From: Amphibalanus amphitrite
Taxonomy: Eukaryota; Arthropoda; Thecostraca; Balanomorpha; Balanidae
Reading direction: 5' to 3'
Assembly (NCBI RefSeq): GCF_019059575.1
Contig: NW_024881502.1
Location: 1-64,000 of the forward strand
Length of the DNA: 64,000 nucleotides
How positions within the stretch are numbered: position 1 is the first letter of the stretch; each line of letters starts with the position of its first letter. The position numbers were made by a program, and so were the translations under genes. Under the pieces are notes generated by a model that saw only the letters and a list, made by a program, of their open reading frames with translations, searched no databases and was not told the origin of the DNA. Shown piece after piece: positions 39,293 to 55,489 of this stretch.

Positions 39293-40439
39293 AACAGGTG
39301 GAGGCTGACCAACGGTCATGCTCGTATCGCTCGCCTTGACCCCGCCCCCCGCCCCAGGCGGATACAGGCGCCGCTAGGGTTCACCAGCCGAGCGCTCATT
39401 GGTCTGCCTTAGTGGGCGCTAATCACTCGTGTGCGTGACGCGTAAAATCACAACGAAGCAAAGTTCCGCCATAATCCTACTGTGAAGAGACCTTCTGAAC
39501 GACGTAAACAGGTCATGAGAGGGGGGCAGCCCGGCATCAAATAGGATTTTTAAAAAGAAGACAGCAGAACGGTAAATATTTTTATCACCGTTCCCTAACC
39601 GGCTCGTTAAAAAAAAGAGAACTTCAATTATAGGACTAATTGGCTAGAGAGAGATTTTTGTGATTTGAATCCGCTCGCGGGTGCATCTGCAACCACGGAT
39701 GCATTCTGTTAGCGGGCGCAGCTGATGATTTTTTTCGTATTCAGGCACGGGTTTCCGCATTTTACCAAAAACCTGTGACAGTCGTGTCGATGACGGGTCA
39801 AATTATTAACTTTGCAACCAAGCAAATCTCAACAAAATCTCTGCGAGTAGGGTGGCTTCCGTTGACCACATGCCTGCTGCCATCACAAGTTACCGGACGG
39901 CGACTGCTACCTTCCCCTATCCCTCCGCAGTTGCAGTCCGCAACCACTTCCCTCGCCCCGCCGCGCTCGCGCTGGCTGACTCCGCGTGCCAGGCTTCGGT
40001 CAATCGGTCAGTGCTACCAGCGGCTCTCAAACTTTTCCGCCCAACGGTGGCTGGAACAGGTGGCGCCTTGGCTCAGAGTCGCGATACTTTCAAGAGAGAC
40101 TATACCCTGATGACGCCATATGGCCATTAACAATGCATAGTGGTGGGCAGTGGGTAGTGATGCGGCAATGTAAGAGACTACGGCAGGCGGACCTATGCTT
40201 GCAGGACCCTCTGGATCTGGCACAATCCGTGAAGTCAGCGAGGTGATGATGGAGACCCAAAGCATATGTGTGAATAACTTCATTTACGGAGTGAAGTGTT
40301 ATGTCAAATCAACTACAGCCTACAGGCATCATCAGATACGTTAAATATTTTCAAGGTCTGCCTGAGATGGATTGACCGAAAGATCTCACTCAACAGCAGA
40401 ACGACGCTCGACTAGGCATCAGTGCGGGGGCAGCTTTGC

Positions 40440-40599
40440 TCTGTCAGCACAGGCATGCTGGAGTAGGTATAGCCCTGATCTGGCGCCGTCCAGCTTCAAG
40501 CTGGTCGGATCGCCGGAAGACATTCTGTTTCTGGGAATAACTTTTTTACGGATGATGCAATCAAGAGAATACAAACACATGGTCAAAAAACATCAATAA
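40440..40599 (+). pseudogene. mariner transposase C-terminal remnant
   Basis: A frame reads WSRYSPDLAPSSFKLVGSPE and continues to a TAA at 40597-40599. YSPDLAPSDFHLF-like words with the third catalytic aspartate region are diagnostic of mariner transposases. Upstream the frame is broken (QNDARLGIS in another frame), so the gene is dead. Confidence 0.82.
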
Positions 40600-40843
40600 G
40601 GAGTTTTCCGAGCGGGTTCTCAGTGCTTGGTGGAGTGCTGAGATGAGCACGTGCGCCTGAACGGTGATTGGAAGTAGGTGCGAGTTCTGAAGGCTGGGGT
40701 GGTTGACCGATGAGACCTGCTACTGAATGCTTATAGCCATTTTGTAGACAAAATTTTAGTTGACATATGTTGCAAGTTTCATGTCGTTACACCAAAGGTG
40801 GACTGAAATAAATGCGATTTTACCTTACTTATTGAACGACCTA

Positions 40844-41455
40844 GTATAGTCCACTACAGAATGATGTTCCACTTTTCACAGGCAATTATTTGCCTGGAGT
40901 GGTAGGCTGTGCCGCATCACACGGGCTGAGTTCACAAATTATAGCTTTATCTCAATGCTTACAATCGACACGCTTAATTGCGTGATAAACGGCACAACTT
41001 AGCGCTCCGATCAACTGATAGCTTCTGAGGAGTGGAACATCATCCTGGAGTCGACTATACAATAAATACATGCGTGAGTATCCAGAAACTGTATTAACGT
41101 AAGTGGGCAAAAAAAGGGGAAAAAATGCCCGCGAGGAAAGCGCTACGGTCAGGTACAGAACACATAAATATCCCCTAATTAGCAACACAGTAAGGCACAA
41201 TATAAACCCAAACAGGAAAAAAATGTCCACCCGTGGTCCTCGGGCCGAGATCGGGCCGACGAAGGCGATGCAGGCGACATGGGAGATGCGTGTCAGATGA
41301 CGACGTCTCAGCAAACATTCGCCCAAGGAGAGCAAGAGACGCGTAAGCCATATGTCAATTAACACTTATAAACTCAAGGTTGTGGTCAAACTGTTCAACC
41401 ATCAGAGACAGAAACCGTCATAAGCACACGCACCATTTGCGGCTACGTATTGATG
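40844..41455. other. intergenic, nothing recognised
   Basis: AT-moderate unique sequence between the mariner remnant and the next gene's repeat array. No element ends or reading frame were recognised. Confidence 0.5.
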
Positions 41456-41942
41456 AGCAGCGCGGGTACCTACTGGGTGGCCAGTACACGGACTGTAGTC
41501 AGCAGCGTGGGTACTGGGTGGCCAGTACAGGGACTTGTGTCAGCAGCGCGGGTACTGGGTGGCCAGTACATGGACTGGTGTCAGCAGCGCGGGTACTGGG
41601 TGGCCAGTACTCGGACTGGTGTCAGCAGCGCGGGTACTGGGTGGCGCCGGTGGCCAGTGTAGGGACTGGTGTCAGCAGCGGGGGTACTGGGTGGCGCCGG
41701 TGGCCAGTGTGCAGTACACGGACTGGTGTCAGCAGCGCAGGTACTGGGTGGCACCGGTGGCCAGTGTGCAGTACACGGACTGGTGTCAGCAGCGCGGGTA
41801 CTGGGTGGCGCCGGTGGCCAGCACACGGACTGGTGTCAGCAGCGCGGGTACTGGGTGGCGCCGGTGGCCAGCACACGGACTGGTGTCAGCAGCGGGGGTA
41901 CTGGGTGGCACCGGTGGCCAGTGTGCAGTACACGGACTGGTG

Positions 41943-45242
<3,300 letters not shown>

Positions 45243-45297
45243 CCCGGCAGCGCTGCGCGGCGCACCCGACCTCCGAGAGCCGCGGCAGCTCCTGCCT

Positions 45298-45305
45298 CTT
45301 ATAAA
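45298..45305 (-). promoter_or_regulatory. TATA box of the minus-strand gene
   Basis: TTTATAAG on the - strand, 56-63 bases upstream of the ATG, which leaves room for a transcription start about 30 bases downstream and a short leader. Confidence 0.7.
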
Positions 45306-45309
45306 CCGC

Positions 45310-45962
45310 CCTTAGGAAGTGCCCGCTGCTGCTCGTCCCGGTCCCGGACACCGACCCCTGGTGGTGCCGATATCGCCGGGGGCTTCTCGAGCACCCACAC
45401 GGCGGGCGGCAAAAACCAACGCAGCTTGACAACGCCATTAGGTTTTTACCAGACCGTACGATCAAATTAGCACGGAAGAACATTCAGTGTTTAAGGCACC
45501 GTTACGGCCGGGGAGGGGGGGGGATGAGCTTCCTCTGATATTTTCTCTCTCTCTCTCTCTCTGTGTCTCGGGAATAGAGCCGTGGACGAAATGAGCAGAA
45601 CTTAAATTCTGCTTTGATTCCCTGAACGAGATCTTTGAAAACTTTAGGTCTCTTCCAGGTCAGATCAATAGAGTATGAAGTCATGTAGGTACGGACGAAA
45701 TATGTGTTCTGTGTTGTGTTATAATGTTCTGAGCAGAGGTAATCCGCAGTACCTATTCGTTTACATATGTACTCACACAACATATATTCCACTTTCTATC
45801 GTATATTTTTGCGATGCAATCGCGATAATTGGTGACAGGTAGCGCAGATTCTAAGAGCCACGATACGGCCAAGTTCATACCAGGTCATGGATGACAGAGG
45901 ACACGCCTTTTCCGGACTATGTCAGCCGTAGTTGCTCTTACATCTGGGTCTCTGGTCACTGC
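45310..45962. other. upstream region of the minus-strand gene
   Basis: GC-rich near the TATA box, then AT-rich with a short (CT)n at 45543-45563. Nothing else recognised. Confidence 0.5.
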
Positions 45963-46092
45963 TTAAAGGTAGTGTGCCAGCTTTCTTGGACCATATGGAG
46001 TTAATGACCCGGATAAGGAGAACCGGATTTTTAGAACTTATCCATACCTTCAAAACTTATGGAAACGTCTTAAATTCTTCAAATTTTGAGTA

Positions 46093-47114
46093 GGGGAGAG
46101 CGGGGCCAGTTGAACCACTTTTTATATATTGACATGCACAGCGAGATCTAGTTGTTATATCGAAAAATGCACAATGCCATGAAAAAATATGCTCTTTTGG
46201 CTTTATTTTAATATATGTAAAATTATGTTTCAAACATATTTTGCTGCCAAACGCACGCTTATAAAACAGCTCTACGCCCGTTTCAAATGACCCCGATGCG
46301 AGGGTCAATTGAACCAGCCCATGGGGTCAATTGCACCTATCCTTAACAATGGGATGTTTTCCTCTTTAAGGCCACTTTTTAAAGATATATTTTGTCCGGT
46401 TTACTTTTCCAAATGCTACATTCAATAGGTCGTTGGAAAGCTAAAAGTGCAAAGCTCCTCATAATAGGTGACATAAAGTACATAGACTATGGTAAAATGG
46501 GCGGATGAGAAAAATGAGAAATATCTCAGGCTATAGTGTGCTTTCAAGCAAAAGGCTGGAGAAAAAGGGGTCAAAAATTGAGCTCTATTAAACTACTATT
46601 TCAGTTTAAAAGCTCATTTCAAAGGTGGACTATTTCCTTTAATGTTTACAGCCCCTGAACAATAACCATTGCAAAGGTCACCGGGGTCCATTGAAACGGC
46701 CTTTGGCCCTGTTTCAACTGACCCTCAGAGAAGCGTTTCAATTGACCCCATCCGCTCCCGCCATCTCGCACGCACCGTAAAGCACATGTCAAACGAGCTG
46801 GAGGGACGGCATCATGCTGAATGAAGGGCTAAATAAGGTGTTATTCCGGAGCCAGGAGTTCTTCGTACAGCAAACAAAGGTATATGCAGATATCACAAAA
46901 TATTCATAAAAACGATTTCTCCCAAACACCCCTCAAAAACACAAAAACAAGTGTCAAATCAAAATTACCGTCCGCTTGCCGCCCAACCGCCGTTGTCAAA
47001 GGAAGTGGTCGAGCGCGGATGCGCAGTGGTGTCGGCAACGCCATATGTTGCATACTGTTGAAAATAAAGCCATGTTTCATCTGACCCCGTGTTTCAACTG
47101 GCCCCGCTCTCCCC
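46093..47114. mobile_element. TA-flanked short-TIR element, 1,022 bp
   Basis: Inverted ends of 22 bp, beginning GGGGAGAGCGGGGCCAGTTG, are perfect, with TA on both sides (46091-46092, 47115-47116). The terminal word (c/g)aattgaacc / ggttcaattg recurs many times inside (46310-46340, 46690-46750). It is a sister of the element at 32331. Non-coding. Confidence 0.87.
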
Positions 47115-48279
47115 TACCCCAGTGCGAAATTTGCCCCGACGGGTTGTCGGTCGTACCCCAACCACATTTCACACCACTATGAACAATAAATGCACACACT
47201 AAAATCGCTATTACCGATAGGCTCATCCAATCAAGTTTCGATAAACCCGTTCATCATCATCTCCTGCGGTTTCGAACACGCCTGTTAGGTGGCTTCTGAT
47301 GCTCGTCGAGGTCGGAATTTCCAAATACGCGTGGTGCGTCGGGCCGCGCGCTCTGACTTCGGCCAAGAAAAATGCGTCAGCTGATCATTGTCATTTCTGC
47401 CACTTGCGTGTGGTGTAATGGGGTCATAACTTAAGAGACGGCTGTTTCATATCAATTATTTTACATAAAATCATATCAGTAGGCGGAACTATGGTCATGA
47501 GTACCCAAATATAGGAACGTTCCCATTTTTGGGAACGGAGTTCCCAAATATGGGAACGGGCGTTCCCATTTATGAGAACGGAAGGCAATTTTTCGGCCGT
47601 TCGCCCACTAAAACTCAAAAGTGCATCACGTCTCAAAAAAGTGCACGCTGATTTAAGTATCTACTAAATCTCCATAAAGTTATCTTTAATCTGACCGTGG
47701 AACAAGGAAATTGACCGTGGAATGATATTTTTAATGATTTTTTAAAAATGACAGAATGGTGGAAATATGGGTTATACGACATTTAACATGCAATTTTAAG
47801 GAAAATGAAGCATTTTTTACATTTTGAGGTCAAGTATAATAATTTTCGCCTGGTTATGAAGTTTCATTCTAGCGACACCAGATGCTGACATATGCAAGCG
47901 AACACGCGGACAGTCCCGAGGTAATATTGTTGACTTTTGGTGTCGGGGCGATCGACCGCGTGAAACGTCAGTGATTTTACCGAACTACTGTTGTAAACTC
48001 AGTTTCAGTGGTTTAAAATCATTCAGCTGTATTTTATCAGCCCTGAAAGCCATATTTTATTTGGATGCTAGCTGTTTAGCGTTGTTTTATAAGCAGCGTC
48101 ATGAGCGTGGTTTTTGTCTTCGGCGTTTCTAAGCATGATCGTTTGGGGGGAATTTCTCTGATATAGGTCGCTCTGTGTGGCTTATTTATAATTTTTATGC
48201 TGATTTCGATCATTCCTCGTGCCCATCCTACCAGGCCTTTTGCCACTTACACTCATTAAGAAAGGAAAAAACTAGATTT

Positions 48280-51200
48280 CAGGGCATATTTTAAGGATTT
48301 TTTACTGCGTCCCAAAGGTGGCATAGGGCACATGCTTCGATCGGAAAGGGCACATACCTTATCCACCTGCATCTCTGCATCTGCTTACTACCTATATCGA
48401 CCAGTTACTGCAGCCGTTTTGGAGCGGCTCACGGCCGATAACACACCGGGCGTGCGCTAGCCGCCGGTGCAAGCGCTAACCACTGAGTGCGCGTGGCCGA
48501 CTGCCGCCCCAATGGCGCTGGCCCCCGACACCGGCGCGGCGCTGCTGACCCATGGAGGGGGAGGGGGGCTGATAATTAGTTGAGCCGGAATTGGGATAGA
48601 AGCCGGTATGGGATTGGGATAGAAGCTCAGCGAGACGAAGGGATTGTGTGGTGCCTTCGGTACGCCCCTCAAAATCACCCGTGTAGGCCTAGGGCCCTCA
48701 GGGCCGCCGGTTATGAAGCCTTTGGAGGCACTGGTGTGGGCCCTCACAGCTCACAGGTACCGGTGTGATGCTCTCAGAGGCATTGGTGCGGGCCCCCAGA
48801 GGTGCCGCTGTGGGCCCTCAGAGGCGCCGGTGAGGGTCCTCACAGTTGCCGTTGTGGGCCCTCAGAGACACTGCAGTGTGGGGTTGTCACAGTCCGGTGT
48901 GGGACCCTTAGAGCTGCTGGCTCGAACCCTTTACAGGCCGACAGGGGCTCTCAGAGACCGACAAGAGGCTCTCAAGAGGTCTGCGGTGCCTTCAGGAGCC
49001 CTGTGGAGTACTTAGAGACCAGCAAGGTACACTCAGACGCCAGTGGGGCCCTCAGAGTCGTCGGTGTGGGGCCCTCAAAAGTCACCGGTGAGTGGCCGTC
49101 CGATGCGGCTCCGGCGTTGAGCCCCCAGAGCCGCCGATATATGGTCTTAAGAAGCACTGGTTTCGGGACCTCATTCAGGGGTGCCGCTTGCACTCAGAGG
49201 TGGCAGTGTTGGACCCTCAGCTAGGCACCGGTGTGGGGCATTCACAGCCGCCGGTGAGGGCCCTCGCAGGCGCCGTTGTGGGGGCCTTCAACCACTGGTT
49301 TAGGGGGTCATCGCAGGCGTGTGTGGAACCCTTAGAGCTGCTGGTCCCTGATAGGCCGGTAAGGGCCCTCAGAGGCCGGCAAGTAGCTCTCAGAGGTCGC
49401 CAATAGGCCCTGAGAAGCCGGCAAAGGGCACTCAAAGGCCGACAAGGGACACTAAAAAGCCGGTGTGTGGCTCTTATGGAGAGAAGTGTGGCTCTTCGGA
49501 GCACATAAGGTGTTCTTCCGAGCCCTGTGGGGCCCTTCTGAGTCGAAAGATGCCAGCGTGGACCCTCAGCCGCCAATTGGCGTCGCAAGGCCCCTCGGGC
49601 CCGAGAGGCCCCCTGATCCGATGGGGGCACGTGCCCCCTGCTTCCCCTCCCCCCGGGTGCAGATAGAGAATGCAATCGGCGGTGCGGAACACAACAATTG
49701 CAATCGTTCCTCCTCCCGTCGCGAGGTCGCCCATCCGACCCATATCCCATGATTGTCAACCCTGGGGCAATGTCGGCAATGTACCGGCAAGGAAATCAGC
49801 TTTAGGTGAGTAAAAAAGTTATTAAGAGTCATTAGTTGTCGTTACGTTCGTCGTTCAGTAATAGCAACTATACGGTGCCAAATGTACCCGACGTACAGCT
49901 TGGAGCTGGGCGCCGCCCGGTCTCCACCAGTGACGTCACGCTAATGCTTAGCGACCGGTCCATTGGAAATCGCGGGATGATTCTACCTCTCTTATACGGC
50001 CTTGGTTTCAATGGCCGGGAATCCCCGGAAAGGCGGGCGCCGATTCCGCCCGGGTCAGCCTAACATTCAGGCTCGCACGTCCGCCTCGGCTCCGACAGGT
50101 CCAGCACGGCGACTACGCGAATGTGAATCATGAATGGGTGGTGGGCGGCGGATGGTGCCACAGGGGAGGGGGAGCGGAGGGGATTAAAGGTGACACTTAT
50201 GTTGCTTGTGATAACTCGCCTCGCCTCCCTGGGTTCCGCCCAGGTTCAGGGATGGATAATCTTCTCCAGCTTTAGCTAAAGTCTTACATTTGATTTTTTA
50301 TCAATATCAGTATTATTGGATCTGAGGGCAGGGCAAGGAACATGACTAGATATGCACAATATTCCCGAAATCCGGACCCAGCACCGAACCGGCAGCAGCA
50401 CCGAAGGGGTCCTTAAGACGGGACGACAACAAGGTATCGGGTTTGAGGGCACTGGGCAGGGCAGAGAGGGCCACAGGGCCTGAATGCAGAGCAGGGCGCA
50501 AGGCCTGAAGGAAGGGCAGGGCAAGGTACAAGACCTTAAGACAGGGCACTGGGCAGGTCACATATCCTAGGGGTATAGTAGGGCATGGGACATAACAAGG
50601 TGTACGACCCTAGGATAGGGCAGGGCACAAGGACTGGAGAGCGCATGTATGTGCTTAGGTGCATAGTAAATCAGGGCACAAAGCAATCAGAAAGGCAACA
50701 TCTGTTGCATAGTAAAAGACCGAGGCATGCTAATTACCAGTAAAACGCCTTTTGGGCGAAGAACGAGCGAGCGAGATAGTGAGCCCTGCACGTGCGGAAG
50801 GGCGAGAGGGTACTTCCAACGGGCTTGTGCAAAGCACCCTTCTAACCGGTCGCTAGCGGTGTGCCAAATTTGAACGCAATCGGCCCAGCCGTTCCTGAGA
50901 TCTGGAAGCGGCATTCTGCACGTGCGCACGTGCAAACAGGGTCCAAAATGACTTTTGCACGGCACCCTACTAACCGGTCCTCAACCGTGTACCAAATTTG
51001 AGCGCAATCGGCCCAGCCGTTCTCGAGATCTGGAAACGCCCCCTGCACGTGCGCACGTGCAGTAGCACCCTAACCGCAGCACATGGGAATGCATTGCCTG
51101 GTGGGTGCTTACCTGTATGCCAAGTTTCAGCGAAATCGCCCCAGTAATTACCGAGTTATTGAAATGGGAACAAATTTGGCACCTCTTCTTTTTGCATTTT

Positions 51201-51750
51201 GCACGTGCAGTGGGGGTCACTCACATAGATCAAGAGTATCCGACCATTGGAAGAAGGGATGCAGCTACCCTACAAAAATTACCGCAAGACAATCGCCCGA
51301 GCGGCTGCTGAGATATGGGCCTCTCAAAATCACTACTTTTGCAAAACAGCTTGAACACCCTTGACTTTTCACGTGGCACGTGCCACGGCGGTCACTGAGA
51401 TGTATCAAAAGTAGTCAATTACGGGGTAGAAGGGATGGGGCTACCCAGCAAAAAAGACCGCAGGCCAATCGGTCAAGCGGTTGCTGAGATATAAGCCTCT
51501 CAAAAGCGTTACAGGCCGGGCCGGGCCGGGCCGGGCCGGGCCGCTCATACTGAGATTTTTCCGTTATATTGAAAAGACTTCGCTTCGCTCGCTGCGCTCG
51601 CTCGCTCGTAATTATTGCTTGCACTTTTCCACTGAAACCGTGACATTCCAGTGTGGGACGCAGTGGTCCAAATTTCGCGAGTGCTACGTCCCAAAGGCAG
51701 GGGGCTGCGTCCCAAAATGGGACGCAGTCAGTATGTTAAAATATGCCCTG
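48280..51750 (-). mobile_element. hAT-like non-autonomous element, copy 2 (3,471 bp)
   Basis: Reverse complement of the copy at 32432-35902 with identical length (position i maps to 84182 minus i). Flanked by the perfect 8-bp duplication CTAGATTT (48272-48279 and 51751-51758). The only difference I noticed is at 33073 (G) versus 51109 (A on the corresponding strand). Confidence 0.93.
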
Positions 51751-51758
51751 CTAGATTT

Positions 51759-52470
51759 TCATTGGGACTAGGTGTTTTGAGGGTGTAACATATTCAGCGT
51801 TCCCATTTTTGGATACTTCTTGTGCTCGTCAACTCTCGGTGATTAGCAGACAGGTGCTTGACATGTCTCCACCCTCGGCGCGGACGGTGGATATAGGTAT
51901 GGAAGACCTTGTTGAACATCGCTGAGCGTTGTGGATTACGTAATCCTGCAGAGGGGGGGGGGCGTGCCCGCTGCGAGATCGACGGGAATAAAAGCGCAGA
52001 AGACCGGGCGAAACATGCAACGGTCTTGCCGGAAAGGTCATCTGATGATTGTTGCGTTAACAATAATTTGCGGCGTTGGACGTGATGCTTGTTAATGAAA
52101 AGAGCCCCTGAAAGGCGTCGGTGAAATCGTTCCCAATTTTGGGTACGCCGTTCCCATAATAAGGAACGCTTGCAGCGCCAGTGTACGAGAGCGTTCCCAA
52201 ATTTGGGCTCGCGGCCCGGGTGATGGACTGCTTTAGAAATAGGGGAACGATTTGAAACTACGATGGGCCTTACAATATCAAACTCTTTCCCAACAATATT
52301 GAGACAACTATCAGGCGGTTCACGATCGTTTTATATTTTTTGGACGTCATTTAACGGTTCTTTTTCTTGTTTTAAATAATGCCTACATGGCGTTCCCATA
52401 TTTGGGTTTATCGTTCCCAATAATGGGAACGAAAATGCGTTCCCGAAAATGGGTACGCTTGACCATAGTT
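51759..52470. other. right part of the 47476-52481 element
   Basis: Non-coding, with repeated gttccca...tgggaac words at about 51798, 52125-52200 and 52390-52450. Confidence 0.6.
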
Positions 52471-52859
52471 CCGCCTACTGATATTTCAAACCACAAATTA
52501 ATGTTCGACAGCCAAATTTAAGAAACAATACCAATACAGGCTTACAGTTTAAGGCTCGACATTGTGTTGTCTACGATTAGACAGCTGATAACTCATTCCC
52601 GTACGTCGTATGGTCGTAACACTATAATGACCTTTGCTTATTGTCACAAGTGCGCCGCATTCGCGATTGTTGCCCGACGCCTGTTTGCAGGTGAGCCCAC
52701 TACAGTTGTTATACATATCTAAAAACCGATAAACTTTTAGGCGAAAAAGGCACTATTCCAGGCCCATTTTTGATTTTTTTTGCGGTATTAGGTAAAAACA
52801 GAAGCTTCTTATCCTAGGAAAAATAAAACGGGAAATCTTTCAAAGGTGGCACACTACCT

Positions 52860-53170
52860 TTAACCCGCCAAACGCGCCGGGCCGGAGAGGAATGTTAACC
52901 TTCGCCCGGGCAGGTCATTTTTTATAACACGGCCTGGCAGGGGGGAGTCGATGCGACCCCCCCTCGCGATTGGCTCCTATGGCACATAGAAACACCAAAT
53001 TTAGTAGGTAGGTGGGTCCCCTGGATTTCTCGCCCCTGTGCAAGTTTGGCTGCTCTAGGTCAATATTTAGGGAGGGTTTGGGGCGAGACCTCGCCTAACA
53101 TGTTAACTGGGGGGGGGGGGGGGCAAACCCCCGCAGTCACCGGCCTGCCCCCCCCCCAGTCAGGGCAAAA
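52860..53170. mobile_element. adjacent ends of TTAA-type elements, truncated
   Basis: TTAACCCGCCAAACGCGCC at 52860, then TTAACCTTCGCCCGGGCAGG at 52895. The second closely matches the start of the element at 57318 (tcctatggcac and aggtaggtgggtcccctgga follow in both). The right ends are missing, so these are fragments. Confidence 0.7.
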
Positions 53171-54394
53171 ACGTCCCTACTGGGGGGACCGGCAACAGCG
53201 AAAAGGCAAATGCTTTTTTTCTGCGAGGCGTCAGCGCACATAAAGCAAACGAGTCAAGAAAACGTCGATGCAATGTAAGCATATTGATATACCCGATTAC
53301 CGTGGCTGTTATCGCAATGTCAATCAATCTTTTTCGCTCAGCAAGATGTTACATTTCGTCTTCTCAGGCCACCCAACTCCGTGTCCTGGACATTCTCCTT
53401 TACGTGTCAATCTGCTGTTTATGTCCTCGGGGCGTCAGTCTGTTGTTTTTACCTATCTGTTCCCACTACGCGACGTCTAGCTTCTGGTTTGAAGGTCGCT
53501 GTGAGAGTAGTCCGTGATCGTAATAAAGCAAGCTCCCGTTTTTGGCGATCGTAAGCGGAGATTGGTGGCCTGTCGGCTGTCTCTTCAGGAGATATATAGC
53601 AACATGAACTGTCAACTGAGTTAACTAAAGAAGTCGGCATACGCATGAGTTTTCGGAGGGCATATGCCAGCTAATTTTGGGTCTACACCGGCCTCAAAGT
53701 GCACTACTACACCGGTCCCTGATTGTCTCGCGCTATAGCCTCTGACAACTCTAATGGCTAATTATATGTCTGAGATTCACGGCGATTAGGGAGAATCCAT
53801 CTGAGAAGCCCTCAGTCTCCAAGCTGTCACACAGGCATTATCCTGGCCTGGTAGGGCCCTACGTGGGAATACGGTCTCAACTCAGATTTGACCTCAAAGC
53901 GTAGTATGGATCATCAGAGACCAGTATTTGCTACCAGAGGCAGACGTGGGCCCAGAAGTCGGCATTGGCCCTCCGAGATCGGCATCGGACGGTCAAAAGC
54001 CGGCGGGGACTCATCAGGAAACGATTCACAAAAAAGAAAGGTTCAGGCCCTCGGCATAAGACCCACAGGAGCCGCCCGCCAGCCGGCGAAGGCCCACAGA
54101 GGTAGTATGGGACACTTGATGTCGATAAGCTACAAGGTATGTAAGTACCTGGGACCTCAGATACCAGTGTAGAGTCGTCGGAGAATGGCGCAGGGTCGTA
54201 TAGGGTCCCTCCTTATAAGCCGGCATAGGCTCTCAGAGATCGGCGTGGTGCCCAAAAAGTAAGTGTGGCTCTTCTCCGTCAGAAACCTACGTGGGGCTTT
54301 CAAAGGCTGGCACTGAGCTCTCAAGCTATCAGTTGGCCAACAGACTACATACACTAATTTGGAGCCAACAGAGCTCAGCGTGAGCTCCTAACCC
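53171..54394. other. unrecognised intergenic sequence
   Basis: No gene. The part at about 53900-54340 has loose repeats of words like ctctcagagatcggc that resemble the interior array of the hAT-like elements, so it may be a decayed relative. Confidence 0.4.
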
Positions 54395-55405
54395 TTACCC
54401 TCGCCGGACCTATTGGTTTTCTACATACGCGCCGGCCGGGGGGGGGGGGGGGTACGACCCCCCTCGCCGTTTCGCCCCTGGTGGAGCTAGTGCGTCGCGG
54501 AAAAACCGAGCGTGTGCGCCGTTACAAGACGCAGAGATTGGTACCCGATTTTAAGGTCCTAGGTCAACCGGTGACCTCAGAGGTCAGGTCAAGTGTCCCA
54601 ATGTACGGTTTAGTTTTTGGAGAATAACTTCGCAAAAAAACGCCCGCAGAGCCGTGATTTTAGCAGCATCGTGTTCGCCTCGCTCAGGCGCGTCGAATGA
54701 TATACTTTTTGTTTGGGTCAGGTCAACTTGGGGTGTTGACCTCAGGTCAAGGTCAGGTCAGCACCCCCAGGTCACGAAGCTGGTTGAAAGAGGTCATGTC
54801 GCATATCATTCGATTTGGCAGGTCTTCCTGAGTCCATTGGTGGCTTTCCCGACTTGCTAGCTCAATTTGATCAAGAGTTATTGACGAAAAACTAATATGA
54901 CCTTGATGAGATCAACATTGCAAAAGTGACGCATCTAACCTTGCAAGGAGTGCATCAAATCACGATTCTGTGTGCTTGGGATAGCTGGAGATCGTTCCCG
55001 GCGCCAGAATAGCAGTTTTCATTTTTCCCCATTGACTTATAATGGTGAGGTCACGAAAATGACCTGGCCTCATATGACCTTTAGGAAAAATCCGAGATAT
55101 ACAAGTTGTGAGACTCATAATGAATACTAGATCCTGCAAGTTTCATTTCCCTGTGACATTCCTCTGGCAGTGAGGGCGTTGCGAAGTTGCGACATCTGAA
55201 GACCGTGCAGAGGTTCACTTATGACGTCATAGGTCAGTGACCTGACCTGAGCCAAAAATGCGGTTGGTGTCAAAAGATCCGGCTTGAATCAAAGGTCAGG
55301 TATGCCAAGTTTCAGCTCTCTATCGCCGGCGTGTTCGGAGCTATCGTGAAAAAAAAACCCTATGGGGGCGGCACCCCCCCCCCCTCCTCGGCCGGCGAGG
55401 GTGAA
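54395..55405. mobile_element. TTAA-type element with degenerate target site
   Basis: Inverted ends CCCTCGCCGG / CCGGCGAGGG. Flanking TTA at the left and TGAA at the right suggest a mutated TTAA. G-run followed by tacgacccccctcgccgttt as in the family at 63269. The interior carries many AGGTCA/TGACCT words. Confidence 0.7.
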
Positions 55406-55489
55406 CTTTACGATTAAGCACGACCACAGTGCAGGGCGCAGCGTCTCGTTTCAGGGCCCACCTTTGTCTTAACACCGCCTTTAACTCGC

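Larger units (their letters stand above)
37871..40841 (+). mobile_element. decayed mariner-type element with a TTAA element inside
   Basis: Inverted ends GGTCGTTCAATAAATAAGGT / ACCTTACTTATTGAACGACC (one mismatch) with TA at both sides (37869-37870, 40842-40843). Near the right end a frame keeps the mariner transposase words. After removing the TTAA insertion it is about 2 kb, longer than a usual mariner, so more foreign sequence may be inside. Inverse copies of about 150 bp lie near 38110-38280 and 40060-40210. Confidence 0.8.
47476..52481. mobile_element. TA-flanked element interrupted by hAT-like copy 2
   Basis: Perfect 22-bp inverted ends beginning TCAGTAGGCGGAACTATGGT, TA at both sides (47474-47475, 52482-52483). 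About 1.5 kb without the hAT. Near both ends it carries several copies of the palindromic word cgttcccatttttgggaacg and variants. No transposase. Confidence 0.85.
45963..52863. mobile_element. candidate large TTAA-flanked element containing other elements
   Basis: Inverted ends TTAAAGGTAGTGTGCCA at 45963 and at 52863 (- strand), TTAA at both edges. The sequence just inside the ends does not pair well, so the call rests on 17 matched bases. It encloses the TA elements at 46093-47114 and 47476-52481. Confidence 0.55.

Noticed and set aside
40372-40599. Intact mariner transposase
   Set aside because: Only the C-terminal part is readable and the catalytic upstream region is frameshifted or missing.
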